This document shows, piece after piece, positions 63,231 to 64,000 of a stretch of 64,000 nt of DNA. The position numbers were made by a program, and so were the translations under genes. Below the pieces are notes generated by a model. The model saw nothing but the letters and a program-made list of their open reading frames with translations. It ran no database searches and was not told the DNA's origin. Within the stretch, counting starts at the first letter, position 1. Every line of letters begins with the position of its first letter. Origin of the DNA: Eubacteriales bacterium mix99. GTDB lineage: Bacteria; Bacillota; Clostridia; Caldicoprobacterales; DTU083. The stretch lies in the NCBI GenBank assembly GCA_038396605.1, contig CP121690.1, positions 124,001 to 188,000 on the forward strand, written 5' to 3'.

Positions 63231-64000
63231 TTACCAAAGCCGGTTATCGCTGACCCGTTTGCTGAATGAATTGACCAGGCAGATCAAAGCAAAATTGATC
63301 GCCGAGTTAAACAGGCCAATCGCCGTAGCATAAGAAAAATCCTGTGTGCTGGATGCAATACCCACCTTGTAAACATAGGTGGAGATTACTTCACTGGCAC
63401 GCAGATTCAGACCATTTTGCATTAAAAACACCTTTTCAAACCCAACATTCATAATCTGTCCGGAATTCAAAATCAGCATAATGGTTGCTGTGGGAAGAAT
63501 ACTTGGGAAATCAATGAATCGCACCCGCTGAAATCGGCTGGCGCCATCGATTTCAGCTGCCTCATGCAATTCACTGTCCACGGAAGCCAGGGCAGAAATG
63601 TATATAATGCTTCCCCACCCGAGACCCTGCCAGACGCCGGACCAGACATACAAATGACTGAAGGCTTTCGGCATACCAATCAGATTGGGAAGATCCGATC
63701 CGGCCAATGCCCGGTAAAGCATACCAAAAAGTCCAATACGCGGATTGATCATCTGAAGTACCATCCCCACAAGAACTACTGTGGATATAAAATGCGGAAT
63801 ATAGGTAATCATTTGAATACTTCGCTTGAATTTATAGTTGCGCATGGAATTCAAAAGCAGGGCAAAAATAATCGGTATTGGAAATCCGGCGATCAGGCTG
63901 TACAAAGAAACCCGAATCGTATTTTTCAGGACCCGTTCAAACATATAGGATTTAAAAAATTTCGTAAATTGATCCAATCCAACCCAGGGGCTTCCCCAAA
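63231..64000 (-). CDS. LplB-type ABC sugar permease (5' end beyond window)
   Basis: The C-terminal 256 codons of a CUT1 permease; the frame continues past the window edge through WGSPWVGLDQFTKFF, which in relatives lies about 50-60 residues after the start. Visible: SLYSLIAGFPIPIIFALLLN, EAA loop HEAAEIDGASRFQRVRFI, ending SFSKRVSDNRLW. Together with the LplC gene it is part of another importer operon whose upstream part is not seen. Confidence 0.93.
   Translation of the reverse strand, partial: WGSPWVGLDQFTKFFKSYMFERVLKNTIRVSLYSLIAGFPIPIIFALLLNSMRNYKFKRSIQMITYIPHFISTVVLVGMVLQMINPRIGLFGMLYRALAGSDLPNLIGMPKAFSHLYVWSGVWQGLGWGSIIYISALASVDSELHEAAEIDGASRFQRVRFIDFPSILPTATIMLILNSGQIMNVGFEKVFLMQNGLNLRASEVISTYVYKVGIASSTQDFSYATAIGLFNSAINFALICLVNSFSKRVSDNRLW

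Noticed and set aside
1-64000. tRNA, rRNA, CRISPR array or prophage genes
   Set aside because: I found no cloverleaf, no rRNA-like stretch, no regularly spaced repeats and no phage structural or integrase proteins in any frame I read.

Overview
The window looks like a chromosomal accessory region of an anaerobic, carbohydrate-using Firmicute, most likely a member of the Clostridia. The reasons are moderate GC, strong AGGAGG-type ribosome sites, the clostridial redox set (NfnAB-like transhydrogenase, glutamate dehydrogenase, iron alcohol dehydrogenase), many LplABC-type sugar importers without their own ATPase, and large membrane-anchored AraC regulators. I saw no tRNA, rRNA, CRISPR array, phage gene or transposase. 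No species is assigned.

Layout. 1-20154 (all minus strand) holds three oligosaccharide-importer loci, each with its own transmembrane AraC regulator (genes at 2828, 7589, 17845), plus one GH36-like glycosidase; two of the importer operons end in clear hairpin terminators. 20441-24376 is a minus-strand operon: DegT aminotransferase, two amidohydrolases, Gfo/Idh oxidoreductase, terminator. 24887-28001 (plus) holds the tail of a broken ATP-grasp gene, an opine-dehydrogenase-like gene and a second amidohydrolase pair. 28329-31960 is the scar of a deleted importer operon (a permease head abutting a solute-binding-protein tail) with an orphan AraC regulator. 32195-36572 is a cupin-AraC / DegT aminotransferase / amidohydrolase operon behind glutamate dehydrogenase. 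36748-40357 is the redox block (nfnB, nfnA, iron alcohol dehydrogenase). 40538-42451 holds a HAD phosphatase and a divergent ChbG/HpnK-type deacetylase. 42706-48948 is another importer operon with a divergent AraC regulator. 49067-57923 is a nine-gene catabolic operon (two UPF0047/YjbQ proteins, M20 peptidase, NagB-like protein, FGGY kinase, amidohydrolase, archaeal-type TIM-like isomerase, GH20-like protein, transaldolase-like aldolase), divergent from a SIS-domain gene and a DeoR repressor. 59840-62112 holds two GNAT acetyltransferases and a Gfo/Idh oxidoreductase. 62310-64000 starts a further importer.

How it works together (inference): lipoprotein-delivered sugars enter through CUT1 importers powered by a shared ATPase encoded elsewhere, each importer being switched by an extracytoplasmic-sensing AraC protein. 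Small operons of DegT, Gfo/Idh and amidohydrolase genes process unusual amino or deoxy sugars or cyclitols. The nine-gene operon has the composition of a complete pathway: hydrolysis, deacylation, phosphorylation, isomerisation, aldol cleavage.

The two most interesting signals are (1) the repeated pairing of an intact amidohydrolase with a paralogue that has lost every metal ligand, and (2) the nine-gene operon, whose YjbQ and NagB-like members have non-canonical active sites.
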